DNA of 64,000 bases from Pricia mediterranea (GTDB taxonomy: Bacteria > Bacteroidota > Bacteroidia > Flavobacteriales > Flavobacteriaceae): assembly GCF_032248455.1 (NCBI RefSeq), contig NZ_JAVTTP010000002.1, forward strand, positions 62,001-126,000, given 5' to 3'. Under the pieces are notes generated by a model, which made no database searches, was not told the origin of the DNA, and saw nothing but the letters and a program-made list of their open reading frames with translations. The first letter of the stretch is position 1; the number at the start of each line of letters is the position of its first letter. The position numbers were made by a program, and so were the translations under genes. Positions 1 through 9,393 of this stretch are shown here, piece by piece.

Positions 1-1943
1 GGAATGCCTTCGATATCGCCTTTAACGAACTGGGCGATATGTTTACTTTCGATTCGGATATGGAGTGGGACTTGGGTATGCCCTGGTACCGGCCAACGCG
101 TATTTGTCATGTAACGAGCGGTGCCGAGTTCGGGTGGCGGACCGGCAACCAAAAATGGTCTCCTGCCTATCCCGACAATCTACCACCGGTCTTGAATATC
201 GGACAAGGCTCACCGACCAATGTTTCGTACGGAAAAGATGCCCGATTTCCTGAAAAGTACAAGCGTAGTCTTTTTGCTTTCGACTGGAGTTTTGGAATCA
301 TCTATGCCATCGAACTAAAGCCGGAGGGAGCTTCCTATTCCGGTGAAAAGGAAGAATTTGTTTCAGGAATACCGCTTCCCCTGACCGATGGCGTTATCGG
401 TCCCGATGGTGCCCTATATTTTATGACAGGGGGCCGTCGCTTGGAATCGGACCTGTATCGGGTATATTATAACGATGAAGAGGGAAAAGAAGCTTCACTG
501 GCTTCCACTTCCGCACCAGAACAGACCGAGGAAAACAGCCTCCGCCAAAAATTGGAAACCTATCACACAGGCCCGACGGAGGGTGCAGTGGATTTTGCCT
601 GGCCCAATTTAAATCATAGCGACCGTTTTGTCCGCTATGCCGCCCGAATCGCACTGGAGCATCAACCGGTAAAGGAATGGCAAGAACGGGTATTCAGCGA
701 AAAAAATCCAGAAGCCATGGTGCAAGGGATGATCGCTTTGGCCCGACATGGCAACGCATCCCTACGTGATCGTATGTTAACCACGTTGACCGACGTCGAA
801 TATGAAGGCTTGTCCGCGGCACACCAGATAGATCTGTTACGCGCCATCGAGCTGACCTTATCGCGCTTTGGCAAACCTGGAGGAGCCTTACAAACCGAGG
901 TGGCGAGCTATTTGGATCCGCATTACCCGGCAAAGACCGACGTTTTGAACCAATCCCTAAGCAAAACCCTGGCCTATTTAAATAGCCCAAAGGTTGTAAA
1001 TAAAACCTTGGCTTTGCTGAAATCGGAAGAAGGGGAAAACGCCTCGGTCATGGAAGGTACCGCGACCGATGCCTCGGACCTGATCATGAGGAATCCGCAA
1101 TATGGAATGGACATCGCACAGACCCTCAAAAACATGCCGCCCGCACAAAACACTTACTACGGCATCGTTCTGGACGACATCAATACGGGGTGGACCCCCG
1201 AACTCCGCGAAGAGTATTTCAACTGGTTTTATAAAGCCTTTTCTTTCAAAGCCGGTCGCAGCTACATAGGTTTTATCGATAAGGCCCGACAGTCTGCTTT
1301 GACCCATGTTCCTAAAAGCAAATTCGAGTATTACAACACCATATCCGGTGATTCGTTGCTCGGGAGCTCGGGTACGGATTTGGTACAAAATGCGGTACAA
1401 CCCGAAGGTCCAGGTAAAAATTGGCAAATGGAGGATGTGGACGATCTTTTGGCCGAAGGGCTTGAAGGTGGGGATTTTGAGTCAGGTAAAAATTTATACG
1501 CCGCGACCACCTGTATAACGTGCCATGCCATGCGAGGTGAAGGTGAAAATATTGGGCCCGATCTTACCCAGCTGGGTACCCGATTTACACCGGAGGATAT
1601 GATGGAGGCCATTATAGAGCCCAATAAAACGATTTCGGATCAGTATAATTCGACGGAGTTCTCCCTCAAAAATGGACAGACAGTGGTAGGAAGGCTAATC
1701 AGTGAGGACGACGGCAACTACATCATTTCACAAAATCCGTATGCCCCTGAGCTGACCCGGAAAATCCCGAAAAGCGAGGTGATCGACCAACAGATGTCCA
1801 CCGTCTCCCTCATGCCTCCCGGACTGATCAACCGGTTGAATGCCAATGAGGTCAGAGATTTGTTGGCCTATTTGAAGGCGGGAGGCAATCCTGATAACCC
1901 GATCTATTCGGAAGATAACAGCCAGGCCCGGTCGGCACGTTAA
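1..1943 (+). CDS. Haem-binding (c-type cytochrome) dehydrogenase-like protein, 5' partial
   Basis: The reading frame (codons from base 3) is open to the window edge, so the N-terminus is missing. The visible N-terminal part, with conserved W, G and P residues around MPWYRPTRICHV, resembles the beta-propeller of the PVC-type 'membrane-bound dehydrogenase' family. A helical, HEAT-like middle follows. The C-terminal domain holds the haem motif CITCH (codons 1512-1526) and a downstream GPDLTQLG stretch, as in the TIGR02603-type haem-binding domain. The family is thought to be periplasmic or outer-membrane attached and to pass electrons from sugar-type substrates, but no substrate is proven. It ends 10 bp before the FG-GAP gene, so they are probably co-transcribed. 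Role in the polysaccharide locus is inferred from context. Confidence 0.85.
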   Translation, partial: NAFDIAFNELGDMFTFDSDMEWDLGMPWYRPTRICHVTSGAEFGWRTGNQKWSPAYPDNLPPVLNIGQGSPTNVSYGKDARFPEKYKRSLFAFDWSFGIIYAIELKPEGASYSGEKEEFVSGIPLPLTDGVIGPDGALYFMTGGRRLESDLYRVYYNDEEGKEASLASTSAPEQTEENSLRQKLETYHTGPTEGAVDFAWPNLNHSDRFVRYAARIALEHQPVKEWQERVFSEKNPEAMVQGMIALARHGNASLRDRMLTTLTDVEYEGLSAAHQIDLLRAIELTLSRFGKPGGALQTEVASYLDPHYPAKTDVLNQSLSKTLAYLNSPKVVNKTLALLKSEEGENASVMEGTATDASDLIMRNPQYGMDIAQTLKNMPPAQNTYYGIVLDDINTGWTPELREEYFNWFYKAFSFKAGRSYIGFIDKARQSALTHVPKSKFEYYNTISGDSLLGSSGTDLVQNAVQPEGPGKNWQMEDVDDLLAEGLEGGDFESGKNLYAATTCITCHAMRGEGENIGPDLTQLGTRFTPEDMMEAIIEPNKTISDQYNSTEFSLKNGQTVVGRLISEDDGNYIISQNPYAPELTRKIPKSEVIDQQMSTVSLMPPGLINRLNANEVRDLLAYLKAGGNPDNPIYSEDNSQARSAR

Positions 1944-1953
1944 AGGATCGTCG

Positions 1954-3126
1954 ATGCAAAACAAGCTCCTGATCCTGTTCTTTTTCGCGCTGGTTGGTCA
2001 TGCCACCGGCCAGTCGGAGAAAAAACCCAAGGCTGTTCAAACAAGGTCTATCCACTTCGAGAAAAAGAAAATTGCATCCGAAAGCTATGAAACAGTAGGG
2101 GTGTTCGACGTAAACAGCGATAAGGTACCTGATATCGTTTCGGGCGGATTTTGGTACGAGGGACCTGCATATTCGACCCGTCACGCAATTGGCGCAGCCA
2201 AACGCTACGGCGAATACTATGACGATTTTTCCACCATTCCCTTGGATGTCAACGGCGATGGCCGTACGGATTTTGTTACGGGCGGATGGTTCGGCGGCCA
2301 ATTGGTCTGGAAGCAGAACCCCGGTGATGAAACCGAATGGCAGGAACATCTAATCGCCGAAGTAGGCAACATTGAATCCACACGTTCTTGGGATCTCGAT
2401 GGAGACGGTATTGTAGAAATCGTTCCGAATACCCCCAACGATTCATTAAGAATCTATCGGTTGCTATTGGATAACAAAGAAAAGGGTACGGGCAAATTTG
2501 CCCATACATCTATTTTTGGCAAACACGGACATGGTATCGGCTTTGGCGATATTAACGGCGATGGAAGGGATGATTTGGTCATTCCCACCGGCTGGCTGGA
2601 AGCCCCCTTTAAACCCTTCGAAGATTCCTGGAGATTCCATCCCGAATTCGAATTGGGCACGGCCAGCGTCCCCGTTCTGGTGGTAGATGTCAACCTAGAC
2701 GGACATAACGATCTAATTGTGGGAATGGGGCACGATTACGGGCTACATTGGTACGAACAGCATCCTGGCGAGAAGTCCAGCGAAAAAAAGTGGCAAAAAC
2801 ATGCTATCGACCCTTTCAATTCCCAATATCATACCATGGAATGGAAAGATTTGGACGGCGACGGCACCCCTGAACTGATTACCGGCAAACGCTACCGAGC
2901 CCACAACGGCAAAGATTCCGGCGGAAGCGACGACTTAGGACTGTATTACTTTCGCTGGAACGGGGAGAATTTCAGCAAACAGGTCATCGACTACGGTGCT
3001 TATGGAGAAGGAAAGGGAACGGGGGTCTATTTTAGCGTGGCCGATCTGAACAATGACGGCAAAAAGGATATCATTGTGGCCGGCAAAGACGGACTTACAA
3101 TCTACTACAATAGAGGTGCTAAATGA
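1954..3126 (+). CDS. Secreted FG-GAP/VCBS repeat protein
   Basis: This 390-aa protein starts with a clear signal peptide (MQNKLLILFFFALVGHATGQ). It contains at least six calcium-loop style repeats of the form D-x-[ND]-x-D-G-x-x-[DE]-[FILV], for example LDVNGDGRTDFV, WDLDGDGIVEIV, GDINGDGRDDLV and ADLNNDGKKDII, each followed by a hydrophobic-Gly-Gly type strand. These are FG-GAP/VCBS beta-propeller blades, so the whole chain is probably one propeller of about seven blades. Such proteins often accompany haem-binding dehydrogenase-like proteins and DUF1080 proteins in marine Bacteroidota and Planctomycetes. Enzyme activity is not established; sugar binding or lyase activity would be guesses. It lies 10 bp after the cytochrome gene. 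Confidence 0.88.
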   Translation: MQNKLLILFFFALVGHATGQSEKKPKAVQTRSIHFEKKKIASESYETVGVFDVNSDKVPDIVSGGFWYEGPAYSTRHAIGAAKRYGEYYDDFSTIPLDVNGDGRTDFVTGGWFGGQLVWKQNPGDETEWQEHLIAEVGNIESTRSWDLDGDGIVEIVPNTPNDSLRIYRLLLDNKEKGTGKFAHTSIFGKHGHGIGFGDINGDGRDDLVIPTGWLEAPFKPFEDSWRFHPEFELGTASVPVLVVDVNLDGHNDLIVGMGHDYGLHWYEQHPGEKSSEKKWQKHAIDPFNSQYHTMEWKDLDGDGTPELITGKRYRAHNGKDSGGSDDLGLYYFRWNGENFSKQVIDYGAYGEGKGTGVYFSVADLNNDGKKDIIVAGKDGLTIYYNRGAK

Positions 3127-3195
3127 ATTGTAAGGAAGGGCATCGCCACATTTTGTTGTTTATACCCGTAAAGAAAATAACCAAAAGAAAATAAT

Positions 3196-3999
3196 ATGAG
3201 CACAAACATTCAGTCGCCGATTTTTATTCTATTAGCATTATTTCTTTTCTCCCTTCAATCCTGTAAGGAGAACAAAACGAAAAATCCAGAAAAGCATACC
3301 GAAGCGAATAAGGCGGAAGAGGATGGCTTCGTACAAATCTTCGACGGCAAAACCCTGGAAGGTTGGGAAGGCGATCCCGCCTATTGGAGCGTCAAGAACG
3401 GCAATTTGATTGGTGAGGTCACTCCGGAAACCCTGCTCGAGAATAACACCTTTATCATCTGGCAGGGTGGCCAACCGGCGGACTTTGAGCTGAAATTGGA
3501 GTTCAGGATTGCCGAATCGGGTAATAGCGGCATCAACTACCGTAGCGAAAAAATCGATACCATTCCCCATGCCCTGCGCGGCTATCAAGCCGATATCGAC
3601 GGCAAGAACACCTACACAGGACAGAACTACGAGGAGAAGAAACGCACCACCTTGGCCTATCGAGGCGAGAAGGTCATCATTAATTCGCAGGAAAATCCCG
3701 ATGCCGCGGAATCCTTGCGCGCCAATATAAAAAATAATTGTTGGCAGAGTAGGGAAGTGGTCGGATCCTTGGGGGAGTCCGATTCCCTCAAAACAAAGAT
3801 TAAAAGTGGGGACTGGAACAAAATACACCTCATCGTCAAAGGCAATCGGATGCAACATTATGTAAACGACGTGCTGATGAGCGATGTGACCGATGAAGAT
3901 ACCGTAAACCGGGAATCGAAGGGCCATCTCGGGGTACAAGTCCATGTGGGCCCACCCATGACCGTTGCGTACCGGAACATTCGGTTGAAAAACCTTTGA
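3196..3999 (+). CDS. DUF1080 (3-keto-disaccharide hydrolase family) lipoprotein
   Basis: A 267-aa lipoprotein: a hydrophobic N-terminus ends in the lipobox LQSC, then a charged linker. The DUF1080 fold begins at the typical FDGKTLEGWEG stretch and ends with HVGPPMTVAYRNIRLKNL, which is the usual C-terminal strand of the family. DUF1080 proteins are concanavalin-like jelly rolls; some are reported as hydrolases or lyases acting on 3-keto glycosides. Here it follows an FG-GAP protein and precedes a sulfatase/rhamnosidase, so a role in glycan cleavage after sugar oxidation is plausible. The start is set by the signal peptide. A second, more distant DUF1080 gene lies at 15345-16040. Confidence 0.9.
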   Translation: MSTNIQSPIFILLALFLFSLQSCKENKTKNPEKHTEANKAEEDGFVQIFDGKTLEGWEGDPAYWSVKNGNLIGEVTPETLLENNTFIIWQGGQPADFELKLEFRIAESGNSGINYRSEKIDTIPHALRGYQADIDGKNTYTGQNYEEKKRTTLAYRGEKVIINSQENPDAAESLRANIKNNCWQSREVVGSLGESDSLKTKIKSGDWNKIHLIVKGNRMQHYVNDVLMSDVTDEDTVNRESKGHLGVQVHVGPPMTVAYRNIRLKNL

Positions 4000-4015
4000 G
4001 CAACGGCATTAAAAA

Positions 4016-4040
4016 GGGACGAATAGAAAAATTTCGCCCC
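4016..4040 (+). terminator. Weak hairpin after DUF1080 gene
   Basis: GGGACGAA pairs with TTCGCCCC across a 9-base A-rich loop, with one mismatch. It lies 17 bp after the DUF1080 stop and is followed by TTAAAA rather than a real U-run, so it may be only a partial terminator or mRNA-stabilising stem. Confidence 0.3.
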
Positions 4041-4144
4041 TTAAAACTAGCTAACTCAATATGGAGGTTATGAGGCTCCACGCAACAATAGTATTGCAAT
4101 TTTTACTAAGGTCTATCCTGTACCGTGCTTATTCCTATAATTCC

Positions 4145-7100
4145 ATGAAGACACGTTTTCTACTATTTTCAGTACTCGTAGGTATCCTTTCTAGTATTCC
4201 CATTTCCGTTTCCGGTCAAGATGGTAATTCAAATAAAACGTCCAACAAACCGAATATCATCTTCATCCTCACCGACGACCAGCGCTTCGATGCCCTAGGC
4301 TATGCTGGAAACAGTCTGATTTCCACCCCTGAAATGGATAGGCTTGCCAGAGAGGGCACCTACTTCGAAAATGCCATGGTTACCACCCCGATTTGTGCGG
4401 CCAGCCGCGCCAGCATCCTGACGGGACTATATGAGCGGACGCACAAATTCAATTTTCAGACGGGTAATATCCGAGACGATTATATGCTTAGCTCCTATCC
4501 GACCATCCTTAAAAATAACGGATACAAAACAGGCTTCTATGGCAAGTACGGGGTACGCTATGATGAACTGGAAAAACAATTCGATGAATTTGAATCTTAC
4601 GACCGGAACAATGCCTACGACGATCGGCGCGGGTATTACTACAAGACCCTTGGCAAAGATACCGTACACCTTACCCGATATACAGGTCAGAAAGCTATTG
4701 ATTTTATCGACGAGGCAGACATTTCGCGACCCTTTTGCCTGTCCCTTAGTTTTAGCGCTCCCCACGCCCATGATTCCGCCAAAGACCAGTATTTCTGGCA
4801 AGCGGAATCCGACAAATTATTGCAAGGTACCACCATGCCCGGTCCGGAATTAGGAGAGGACCCGTATTTTGAGGCCCAACCAAAAATCGTCAGGGATGGT
4901 TTTAACCGATTGCGCTGGAATTGGCGTTACGATACGCCGGAAAAATACCAGCACAGCGTCAAAGGTTACTACAGAATGATTTCTGGCATTGACCGCGAAA
5001 TCGCCAAAATCCGTGCGGAGCTCAAAAAGAAAGGATTGGACCAGAATACGGTCATCATCTTGATGGGCGATAACGGTTACTTTTTGGGCGAACGTCAATT
5101 GGCAGGTAAATGGCTGATGTACGACAATTCCGTTCGGGTACCGCTGATTGTCTACGATCCCAGGTTAGGGAATCAAGAGGACAGCGATGCACTGGCGCTG
5201 AACGTTGATGTGCCTTCAACGATTCTGGATTTGGCCGGATTGCAGCCTCCCGAAACCTGGCAGGGAAAAAGCCTGATGCCTTTGGTTTCGAAAAAAGTAA
5301 AAAACCTGGAGCGGGATACCGTCCTGATCGAACATCTTTGGGAATTTGAACACATTCCGCCGAGCGAAGGGGTACGGACCCAAGACTGGAAATACTTTAG
5401 GTACGTGAACGACCAATCCATCGAAGAACTGTACGACCTGCGAGAAGACCCCCAAGAAACTGAAAATTTGGCTTCCGATGAAAGGTATCGGGATAAACTG
5501 AAGGCCTTCCGCCAAAAGACCGATGAGCTGATCTACAGATACAGCGATGCCTATTCCAACGGTCCAGAGAATTTGCTGATAGAGTTTATTCGTCAGCCAT
5601 CCGATGTGAAAATCCTGGATTCCAGTCCCGAATACGGCTGGTCGGTACCGCGAGGGGCCGTTACCCAATCGGCCTACCAAGTGCTGGTCGCATCCTCCAA
5701 AGAAAATATCGATGACAATATCGGTGATGTTTGGGATAGCGGACAGGTTCGCGACCCGGAATCCACTGATGTCGAACATGCGGGACAGGATCTTAAAAGC
5801 GGAAAAACCTATTATTGGAAAGTCCGTATCTGGGATGAGGACAACCGCCTTTCCCAATATTCCGAACCCCAATCCTTTACAATGGCCTCCGAAAAAAGAT
5901 CTACCGTTAGGTACCCTGGAGAGCAAAATGCTATAACTACGTCCAACAGGTTCCAGATCGACAGCATCAAGCCTAAGATTTTCGAAAAACGCGGCGATGC
6001 CTATTTCATCGACTTTGGAAAGGATGCCTTTGCGACAATGGATTTTACTTACGATGCCAAATCTCCGCATACCCTTATCTTTCACGTAGGCGAGCAGCTC
6101 GATGGCAATCGGTTGAACCGAGAACCGGCCAAGAAGAGCCATATCCGATATCAGCGCATAGAAGTACCGGTTACCCCTGATAAAAAGGAATATCAACTAC
6201 CGGTACAAATCGACCAACGCAACACCTTGCCAAATAAAGCGGTAGCCCTACCGGATTCGTTTCCCGTTTTGGTGCCTTTCCGCTACTTGGAACTTGAAAA
6301 TACCCAAGAAAATGTCGAAGCGGAAGATTTTACCCAACTAGCCTTCCATAGTTATTGGGAAGAGGATGCCAGTAGCTTTACATCCGACAACGACATCCTG
6401 AATCAGGTCTGGGAACTCTGCAAATACTCCATCAAGGCCACCACCTTTGCGGGACTTTACGTTGACGGCGACCGGGAACGCATCCCCTACGAGGCCGACG
6501 CCTACCTTAATCAATTGAGCCATTATACTACCGATCAAGAATACGCCATCGCGCGACAGACCATCGAATATTTTATGGAAATGCCGACTTGGCCCACCGA
6601 ATGGCAACAGCACGTCGCCCTGATGTTCCATGCCGACTATATGTATACAGGCAATACAGAACTAATCGAAAAATACTACGATGACCTAAAATACAAGGCC
6701 CTTATGGATCTAAAAGGTGATTACGGTCTCATCACCTCGACCAAGGTAACCCCCGAAATCATGAAAAACCTGGGCTTTGGCGATAGGGATGAAGAGCTTA
6801 GGGACATTGTGGATTGGCCCCCCTCGGGTTGGGGCGGCGACCCGAAGGTAATGGGAGAACGGGACGGCTTCGTACTCAAGGATTATAATACGGTCATCAA
6901 CAGCCTTTATTACAAAAATATGAAGATCATGGCCGAATTTGCCGAGGTGCTTGGTAAGGATAACGAAAAGCTGGAATATGAATTGCGGGCCGCGACCGCC
7001 AAGAAGGCCATCAACCTACAATTGTTCAATCCCGAGACGGGCGCCTATATCGACGGCATCGGAACCGAGCATTCTTCCATCCATGCCAACATGTTTCCCT

Positions 7101-7705
7101 TGGCCTTCGGAATCGTTCCCGAAGCCCGGCAGGAATCAGTGGTGGAATTCATTAAGTCCCGGGGTATGGCCGCAAGCGTTTATGGCTCCCAATATCTCAT
7201 GGAAGGGCTTTACAATGCGGGGGCAGCCGATTACGCTTTTGACCTGCTGACCTCCACGTCGGACCGCAGCTGGTACAACATGATCCGTATCGGTTCTACC
7301 ATCACTTTAGAAGCCTGGGATATGAAATACAAGCCCAATGCGGACTGGAACCATGCCTGGGGGGCGGTTCCTGCAAATATTATTCCCCGCGGACTTTGGG
7401 GCATCACCCCGGCGACTCCCGGATTTAGTAAGGCCAATATCAAGCCACAAATGGGCAAATTGAAAAAGAGCAGCATAAAAACGCCCACCATAAAAGGACC
7501 CATAACCGGGGAGTACGAATATGTCAACCCCAGGTTGCAACGCTACACCATAGAGATTCCTGCCAATATGGTCGCGGATTTTTCACTGAAAGCTTCCCCC
7601 GATAAGGTGATGAAGCTGAACGGCAAGAAAGTGAATGCCGCTTTTGGAAGTGTTCGTCTGACGCCCGGAAAAAACGTGGTCGAACTGGTCGTTAATTCTT
7701 TTTAG
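4145..7705 (+). CDS. Bifunctional sulfatase / GH78-type alpha-L-rhamnosidase
   Basis: The start at 4145 is chosen because it opens with a good signal peptide ([17 protein letters not shown]); an upstream in-frame ATG at 4061 would put it inside the chain. Residues about 35-490 form an S1 sulfatase: [12 protein letters not shown] metal site, and CAASR beginning at Cys84, which should be converted to formylglycine. A short Fn3-like domain follows ([11 protein letters not shown] to [12 protein letters not shown]), then the GH78 (alpha/alpha)6 catalytic domain with [16 protein letters not shown] and a C-terminal beta domain ([10 protein letters not shown]). It should remove sulfate and rhamnose from a sulfated rhamnoglycan in the periplasm or at the surface. 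Such fusions are known from ulvan loci of marine flavobacteria. About 1186 aa, uninterrupted. Confidence 0.93.
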   Translation: MKTRFLLFSVLVGILSSIPISVSGQDGNSNKTSNKPNIIFILTDDQRFDALGYAGNSLISTPEMDRLAREGTYFENAMVTTPICAASRASILTGLYERTHKFNFQTGNIRDDYMLSSYPTILKNNGYKTGFYGKYGVRYDELEKQFDEFESYDRNNAYDDRRGYYYKTLGKDTVHLTRYTGQKAIDFIDEADISRPFCLSLSFSAPHAHDSAKDQYFWQAESDKLLQGTTMPGPELGEDPYFEAQPKIVRDGFNRLRWNWRYDTPEKYQHSVKGYYRMISGIDREIAKIRAELKKKGLDQNTVIILMGDNGYFLGERQLAGKWLMYDNSVRVPLIVYDPRLGNQEDSDALALNVDVPSTILDLAGLQPPETWQGKSLMPLVSKKVKNLERDTVLIEHLWEFEHIPPSEGVRTQDWKYFRYVNDQSIEELYDLREDPQETENLASDERYRDKLKAFRQKTDELIYRYSDAYSNGPENLLIEFIRQPSDVKILDSSPEYGWSVPRGAVTQSAYQVLVASSKENIDDNIGDVWDSGQVRDPESTDVEHAGQDLKSGKTYYWKVRIWDEDNRLSQYSEPQSFTMASEKRSTVRYPGEQNAITTSNRFQIDSIKPKIFEKRGDAYFIDFGKDAFATMDFTYDAKSPHTLIFHVGEQLDGNRLNREPAKKSHIRYQRIEVPVTPDKKEYQLPVQIDQRNTLPNKAVALPDSFPVLVPFRYLELENTQENVEAEDFTQLAFHSYWEEDASSFTSDNDILNQVWELCKYSIKATTFAGLYVDGDRERIPYEADAYLNQLSHYTTDQEYAIARQTIEYFMEMPTWPTEWQQHVALMFHADYMYTGNTELIEKYYDDLKYKALMDLKGDYGLITSTKVTPEIMKNLGFGDRDEELRDIVDWPPSGWGGDPKVMGERDGFVLKDYNTVINSLYYKNMKIMAEFAEVLGKDNEKLEYELRAATAKKAINLQLFNPETGAYIDGIGTEHSSIHANMFPLAFGIVPEARQESVVEFIKSRGMAASVYGSQYLMEGLYNAGAADYAFDLLTSTSDRSWYNMIRIGSTITLEAWDMKYKPNADWNHAWGAVPANIIPRGLWGITPATPGFSKANIKPQMGKLKKSSIKTPTIKGPITGEYEYVNPRLQRYTIEIPANMVADFSLKASPDKVMKLNGKKVNAAFGSVRLTPGKNVVELVVNSF

Positions 7706-7749
7706 CGAGATGAGTTCAATCTCAAAAGTCTTAAACAAAAACGCAGAAA

Positions 7750-9057
7750 ATGGAACAAAGAAGTAAGAAGAGTGCTACTGCCCCGTCCCGAAGAAGTTTC
7801 GTTAAAAATAGTCTACTCGGCTTTGGAGCGATAACGATTTTGCCCCGCCATGTGCTCGGACGCGGCATAACGGCCCCCAGTGACAGAATCAATCTCGGAT
7901 ACATCGGCCTGGGCAAGCAAGGCGGTATTTTGGCAAATAAATTTATAGACAAGACAGAGGCCCAGATTGTTGCCGGAAGTGATGTTTGGAAATCAAAACG
8001 CAAGCTGTTCGAGGAGGTAGTCAGCGGTTCTTATGCGGAGAAAAGGGGTCAAAACGACTATAAGGGCGTAAAGACCTACTTGGAATACCAAAAACTACTA
8101 AGTCGAAAGGATATCGACGCCGTGATCATTGCCACCCCGGACCACTGGCATGCCATTCAGGCCATAGATGCCTTGAATGCGGGCAAGGATGTGTATTGCG
8201 AAAAGCCCTTGACCAATACCGTTTACGAAGGCCGTCAGATCGTAAACGCGGTCAAAAAAAACAAGGCTGTTTTTCAGACGGGAAGCATGCAGCGGTCGTG
8301 GGATAGGTTTAAAAAAGCTAAGGAAACTATAAATTCCGGTAAGCTAGGAAAAATTGAAAAAGTAATTGTTAATGTTGGAGACCCGGCCATTGATTATAAC
8401 CTTCCCAAAGAACCCATGCCCAAAGGTCTCGATTGGAATTTGTGGTGTGGCCCTGCACCTTTGTTAGATTACAATAGTGCTATAGCGCCCGAGGTGGTGA
8501 AATCCTATCCCGATTGGCGGGACTTCAAGGAAACAGGTGGCGGAATACTCGCCGACTGGGGTGCGCACATGTTCGATATTGCCCAATGGTGCTTGGGAAT
8601 GGACGATACCGGGCCGGTCAGATTTACGCCCCCGGTGGACCCCAAAGCCGTTCGGGGGCTCAAAATGGTCTATGAAAACGGCGTAGAAGTGGTACATGAG
8701 GATTTTGGTAGAGGGTGGGCCGTACGCTTTATCGGTTCGGAAGGTATTTTGGATGTCGGACGTAGTTTTTTGGAATCCCTTCCCCTCAACATCGTTTATC
8801 AAGAGCCTTTTGAAAACCCTTCAAAAATGTTCGACCACCAGAACAACCACTATGACAACTGGCTGAGCGCCATCAAATCAAGGGGAGAAACCATTTGTCC
8901 CGCGGAGACGGGACACCGATCGGCGACGGTCTGCAACGTTGCGAACATCGCCTACTGGTTGGGCAAGCCGTTGGAATGGAACCCGGTCAAGGAGCAATTT
9001 AAAGGCAATGAGGAGGCGAATGCATTATTGAAACGGCAGAATCGAAACTATAGCTGA
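7750..9057 (+). CDS. Gfo/Idh/MocA family oxidoreductase, Tat-exported
   Basis: A 435-aa protein with a twin-arginine signal (RRSFVKNSLLGFGAITILP). After cleavage a Rossmann domain starts at INLGYIGLGKQG. The family motif YCEKPLT and the ATPDHWHAIQA stretch are both present, followed by the alpha/beta substrate domain with WGAHMFDIAQW. Tat export of Gfo/Idh/MocA proteins lets the NAD cofactor be loaded in the cytoplasm before export; members of this type oxidise or reduce sugar C3 hydroxyls, or act as glycosidases by redox chemistry. It lies 44 bp after the sulfatase-rhamnosidase gene and 21 bp before rhamnose mutarotase, so it belongs to the same rhamnoglycan operon. Exact substrate unknown. 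Confidence 0.9.
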   Translation: MEQRSKKSATAPSRRSFVKNSLLGFGAITILPRHVLGRGITAPSDRINLGYIGLGKQGGILANKFIDKTEAQIVAGSDVWKSKRKLFEEVVSGSYAEKRGQNDYKGVKTYLEYQKLLSRKDIDAVIIATPDHWHAIQAIDALNAGKDVYCEKPLTNTVYEGRQIVNAVKKNKAVFQTGSMQRSWDRFKKAKETINSGKLGKIEKVIVNVGDPAIDYNLPKEPMPKGLDWNLWCGPAPLLDYNSAIAPEVVKSYPDWRDFKETGGGILADWGAHMFDIAQWCLGMDDTGPVRFTPPVDPKAVRGLKMVYENGVEVVHEDFGRGWAVRFIGSEGILDVGRSFLESLPLNIVYQEPFENPSKMFDHQNNHYDNWLSAIKSRGETICPAETGHRSATVCNVANIAYWLGKPLEWNPVKEQFKGNEEANALLKRQNRNYS

Positions 9058-9078
9058 AAATCAAAATATAATACTATC

Positions 9079-9393
9079 GTGAAAAGATTGGCATTTAAAA
9101 TGAAACTGAATCCCGGTCAAAAAGAAGCCTATATTAAAAGACACGACGAAATTTGGCCAAAGCTGGAGAAGTTGTTGAAAGATTCGGGAGTCAGTGAATA
9201 TACCATATTCCTCGACGAGGAAACCAACACGCTATTTGCGTTTCAAAAGGCATTCGGCGATGGGGGTTCACAGAATTTGGCCGACCACCCAATCGTACAA
9301 AAATGGTGGGATTTTATGGCGGATATCATGGAAACGAATGCTGACAATTCCCCTGTCTGTACTCCTCTAAAAGAAGTATATTATATGGATTGA
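9079..9393 (+). CDS. rhaM: L-rhamnose mutarotase
   Basis: Exactly 104 codons, the usual RhaM length, with a GTG start. Family features are all visible: MKLNPGQKEAYIKRHDEIWP with the catalytic-region His, the central ...TLFAFQKAF strand, and the HPIVQKWWDFMADIMETN segment with the paired Trp. The enzyme interconverts alpha and beta anomers of L-rhamnose so that the isomerase can use it. Its position 21 bp after the oxidoreductase gene ties the operon to rhamnose. The last 13 bp overlap the 3' end of the opposing gene at 9381, leaving no room for a terminator between them. Confidence 0.95.
   Translation: MKRLAFKMKLNPGQKEAYIKRHDEIWPKLEKLLKDSGVSEYTIFLDEETNTLFAFQKAFGDGGSQNLADHPIVQKWWDFMADIMETNADNSPVCTPLKEVYYMD

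Noticed and set aside
3238-3945. A 235-codon antisense frame inside the DUF1080 lipoprotein gene
   Set aside because: Shadow of a recognised gene; no start context or family features.
5216-6196. A 326-codon open frame antisense to the sulfatase/rhamnosidase gene
   Set aside because: It mirrors a well-supported coding strand with clear domains; its translation shows no family motif and reflects codon bias of the real gene.
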